From the NCBI GenBank assembly GCA_903905685.1, contig CAIVHI010000045.1:1-14517 (forward strand): a stretch of DNA of 14,517 nucleotides, given 5' to 3'. The position numbers were made by a program, and so were the translations under genes. Below the pieces are notes generated by a model. That model saw nothing but the letters and a program-made list of their open reading frames with translations, made no database searches and was not told where the DNA came from. This DNA comes from an uncultured Bacteroidota bacterium. GTDB lineage: Bacteria > Bacteroidota > Bacteroidia > Chitinophagales > Chitinophagaceae. Below are positions 13,826 to 14,517 of the stretch, piece by piece; the stretch's first letter is position 1; each line of letters begins with the position of its first letter.

Positions 13826-14517
13826 ATGATATATAGAAAAATGATGCATTATGCATCGGTAGCCATCCTTTTGCTACCCCTTACCATGAACGGCCAAGTC
13901 ATCAACACCTTTGCAGGGTCAGGAAGCTCAGGCGGATATTGGGGCAGCTTCAGCGGCGACGGCGGACCCGCAACTTTAGCCACGTTAAACCGACCTGTAA
14001 ATATCGCCATGGATAAAAAAGGCAATCTTTACGTGGCTGATGACTACAACCAATGCATCCGTAAGGTTGACACGTCGGGCATCATCACCACAGTGGCGGG
14101 AACGCCGGGGGTGTGGGGGTTTGCCGGCGACGGAGGCCCGGCAACTTCAGCCTTGTTCTACTCGCCCGAATTTTTAACCGTGGACACCTTCGGGAACCTG
14201 TTTGTGGTAGACGTGGGCAACTACCGCATACGTAAAATCGATACGGCAGGCATCATCACCACCATTGCGGGGAACGGGACCACCGGCTTCAGCCCCGACG
14301 GCACCCCGGCCACGGCCGCCGCCTTGTTCTATGGCGCGATATCCGAAGTCTGCATAGCCACCGACCGCGCAGGTATGGTCTATTTTGGAGATGCCCAAAA
14401 TTTCCGGATTCGGAAAATAGGTGCCGACGGCAACCTGGTGACCGTTGCGGGCAACGGGACTTTGGGGTTGTGCTGCGACGGCATGCCGGCTACCGCAGCC
14501 GCCATAATGCAGCGCGG
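13826..14517 (+). CDS. Exported NHL-repeat beta-propeller protein, 3' end cut by window edge
   Basis: The first 230 residues are present and the frame is still open at the right edge. A signal peptide is clear (MIYRKMMHYASVAILLLPLT, likely cut near NGQ at residue 24). The mature part consists of NHL-type propeller blades about 57-60 residues long. Each has an Asp-Gly-x-Pro-Ala-Thr element: GDGGPAT at 44-50 and 101-107, PDGTPAT at 157-163, CDGMPAT at 217-223. Each is followed by a strand pair such as GNLYVADDYNQCIRKVD (66-82), GNLFVVDVGNYRIRKID (123-139) or GMVYFGDAQNFRIRKIG (183-199), then a GIITTVAG-like end. NHL propellers usually bind proteins, sugars or RNA; here it is presumably extracellular or periplasmic. 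A T9SS domain may follow beyond the window, but this cannot be seen. It starts 19 bases after the T9SS cargo gene, so the two are probably co-transcribed. Confidence 0.88.
   Translation, partial: MIYRKMMHYASVAILLLPLTMNGQVINTFAGSGSSGGYWGSFSGDGGPATLATLNRPVNIAMDKKGNLYVADDYNQCIRKVDTSGIITTVAGTPGVWGFAGDGGPATSALFYSPEFLTVDTFGNLFVVDVGNYRIRKIDTAGIITTIAGNGTTGFSPDGTPATAAALFYGAISEVCIATDRAGMVYFGDAQNFRIRKIGADGNLVTVAGNGTLGLCCDGMPATAAAIMQR

Noticed and set aside
13843..13857. Odd palindrome GATGCAT-T-ATGCATC at the start of the NHL gene
   Set aside because: It has a one-base centre, too small for an RNA hairpin, and lies in signal-peptide codons; probably chance.
1..14517. Search for CRISPR arrays, tRNA/rRNA genes, transposases, integrases, att-type repeats or toxin-antitoxin pairs
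   Set aside because: No regular repeat-spacer pattern, cloverleaf, transposase motif or long direct repeat was seen by eye.

Overview
The window looks like a chromosomal segment from a member of the Bacteroidota, probably a Chitinophagia/Sphingobacteriia-type relative; the order is not resolved. Four things point there. One secreted protein ends in a type IX secretion (T9SS) type A sorting domain. Most gene starts are preceded by the Bacteroidota -7 box TAnnTTTG, with no Shine-Dalgarno sequence. YbeY and AroE carry motif variants I associate with this phylum. Intergenic DNA is AT-rich next to coding DNA of balanced composition. I see no IS element, phage gene, CRISPR array, tRNA or rRNA.

Layout from left to right: 1-315 is AT-rich and shows no gene. 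A metallo-beta-lactamase-fold hydrolase (minus) lies divergent to a plus-strand pair, ybeY and an RluA-family pseudouridine synthase, which overlap by ATGA. That pair converges on an M3-family oligopeptidase (minus), with a GT-C-like multi-membrane-spanning protein (minus) upstream of it. A 196-bp divergent region with inverted repeats separates the membrane protein from a plus-strand outer-membrane protein and a DPM1-type family 2 glycosyltransferase. The glycosyltransferase converges on a UvrD/PcrA-type helicase (minus), and the two stop codons are the two halves of the palindrome TAGCGCTA. Upstream of the helicase on the minus strand lies a pair coding for a phosphosulfolactate synthase (ComA/HSA32) homologue and shikimate dehydrogenase. 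From 12100 to the right edge there are two plus-strand exported proteins: a T9SS cargo protein of unknown family and an NHL-repeat protein cut by the window end.

Functional themes are ribosome maturation and rRNA modification (ybeY-rluA), cell-envelope glycan work (GT2 making a lipid-linked sugar, a GT-C protein that could use one, an outer-membrane protein), PEP-linked metabolism (ComA homologue plus AroE), DNA repair (helicase), and surface/secreted proteins (T9SS cargo plus NHL protein). Most of this is ordinary core genome. The observations most worth a second look are a valine replacing the catalytic glutamate in the helicase Walker B motif, the ComA homologue paired with aroE in a bacterium with no visible coenzyme M context, the GT-C gene with no usable ATG and a hairpin over its 5' end, and the uncharacterised T9SS/NHL exported pair.
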